The notes beneath the pieces are model-generated. The model did no database searches and had not been told where the DNA came from. It was given only the letters and a program-made list of their open reading frames with translations. The position numbers and the translations under genes are program-made. A DNA stretch of 64,000 bases from Diploptera punctata (lineage: Eukaryota > Arthropoda > Insecta > Blattodea > Blaberidae). Position 1 is the first letter of the stretch. The number at the start of each line of letters is the position of its first letter. The stretch spans positions 536,501 to 600,500 of the forward strand of contig JASPKZ010002338.1 of the NCBI GenBank assembly GCA_030220185.1. Direction: 5' to 3'. Positions 63,116 through 64,000 of this stretch are shown in pieces.

Positions 63116-63518
63116 ATCGGCCGCGGTGGTCTAGTGGTTATGCTCCTTGCCTCTGGTCCCGAGGATCGTGGGTTCAAACCCGGCCGGGGTCGATGGATTT
63201 TTTTAGGATGGAAAAATCCAAGGAGCAAGTTCTCCGGGAGGGACTTTAAGCGTCGGTCCCGAGTCTGAAGATTTTCAGGCTCGTAAAAGATCCTTAAGCC
63301 TGAATGGAAAGGCCTCTAAGCAAAATTTACTGAATTTTCCCGTCCTAGTACTACCTTGGTTTCCTAGATGTCAGTATGAGGCGGAACGCTGACCACGGAC
63401 CATTCAAGTGACTTCTATACGAAAACAAGTGTAACTAAATTAGTATGGTTCAAATTCTTCCCTGTAGGGGGAGAGCGCGCCTACATCTCTGTTAAGGGAA
63501 ATATGGGCTTACAAGATG
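63116..63518 (+). mobile_element. SINE-3 copy with 9-bp TSD
   Basis: Bounded by TTCCTATTA at 63107-63115 and 63519-63527. Head GGTCTAGTGGTTATGCTCC (box A) and GGTTCAAACCC (box B). Body GGATGGAAAAATCCAAGGAG, CTGAAGATTTTCAGGC, GAGGCGGAACGCTGACC and AAGGGAAATATGGGC. Confidence 0.95.
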
Positions 63519-63527
63519 TTCCTATTA

Positions 63528-64000
63528 TACCTATATTCCTAATAACACTCTGCTATCGTGTTGAAATACGATAATGGTATAAACAAGTTTATGAATATAT
63601 GAAAATTAGACCAATGAATTTTATTCTTAAATTTATTAAAGTCAGAACAGAATATGATTTTGGTATCGTTGCTCACTTAATTCAAAACTTTTAACACTTA
63701 AAAAAAAAATAGAGTTTCCACGTATTCACACACCGCCAACTGGCGCACTAATGCACGCACCCTTCAGATAAATACAAATGCTTGTTCAAGAGTGAATCAG
63801 ATAAACTTAGGTTAACGCGACCATTCACACTTCATTAATTAAATTCATTTGAAGATGAGTAGAGTCTAACACATCTGATAAAAGTAATATTCATTTGAAA
63901 AAAAAAAACAAACTACTAAAAGTTGCTTTGCAAATATTAGTAATTGGTGAAAATATGAATCCGGCTTTTCTTCTGCTGAAGTTTATGAGTAAGTTATTTT
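63528..64000. other. No recognised feature
   Basis: AT-rich to the right edge. Confidence 0.5.

Overview
The window looks like one stretch of a large, repeat-rich, AT-rich insect genome. The only host gene I can support is split between two exons, at 39086-39237 (signal peptide) and 45748-45881 (start of an immunoglobulin domain). I read these as the first coding exons of turtle (tutl, the insect IGSF9-type neuronal Ig-superfamily receptor). The intron between them is 6,510 bp, and the next intron appears to run to the window's right edge. Everything from about 39.2 kb rightwards is therefore probably tutl intron. The mix of LINE 3' ends and tRNA-derived SINEs resembles cockroach (Blattodea, Periplaneta-like) sequence that I remember, but the species call is inference from memory.

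Layout. 1-9.1 kb: a reverse-transcriptase (RT) ORF open at the left edge, ATT microsatellites around a SINE, a Helitron-like segment, LINE relics and two inverted copies of one repeat. 9.1-17.7 kb: SINEs, tRNA-like hairpins, two piggyBac-like MITEs, LINE-C, three copies of a hairpin-bearing repeat (Rep-1) and a Penelope-like relic with a hammerhead-like motif. 17.7-24.5 kb: a hAT-like element with a LINE nested inside, several LINE 3' ends and SINEs, and a mariner-type deletion derivative with a matching empty site elsewhere in the window. 24.9-29.0 kb: about 153 copies of a 23-bp minisatellite that grew inside a LINE RT gene. 29-39 kb: more LINE, SINE, MITE and Rep-1 copies. 39.1-45.9 kb: tutl exons 1 and 2 with LINEs, SINEs and a mariner relic between them. 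46-64 kb: tutl intron 2, with a tandem duplication, a long inverted repeat able to form a 124-bp hairpin, a nearly complete two-ORF CR1/L2-like LINE (50.1-54.8 kb), a GA-rich minisatellite, a mariner relic and SINEs.

Names used here are local labels: LINE-A to LINE-D, SINE-1 to SINE-6, tR-1/tR-2 (tRNA-like repeats) and Rep-1 to Rep-8. LINE-A, -B and -C are related non-LTR elements recognised by an RT C-terminal tail with a W-x-GH-x-x-RM motif followed by a basic G-R-P motif. Most copies are 5'-truncated and mutated. Several insertions can be bounded exactly by target-site duplications (TSDs) or by an empty site within the window.

I found no rRNA gene, functional tRNA gene, CRISPR array or bacterial operon. 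The most unusual points are the minisatellite born from a retrotransposon coding segment, the long hairpin in the tutl intron, the hairpin-bearing Rep-1 family, the unclassified Rep-2 family, and the CR1-like element whose ORF2 has no upstream ATG.
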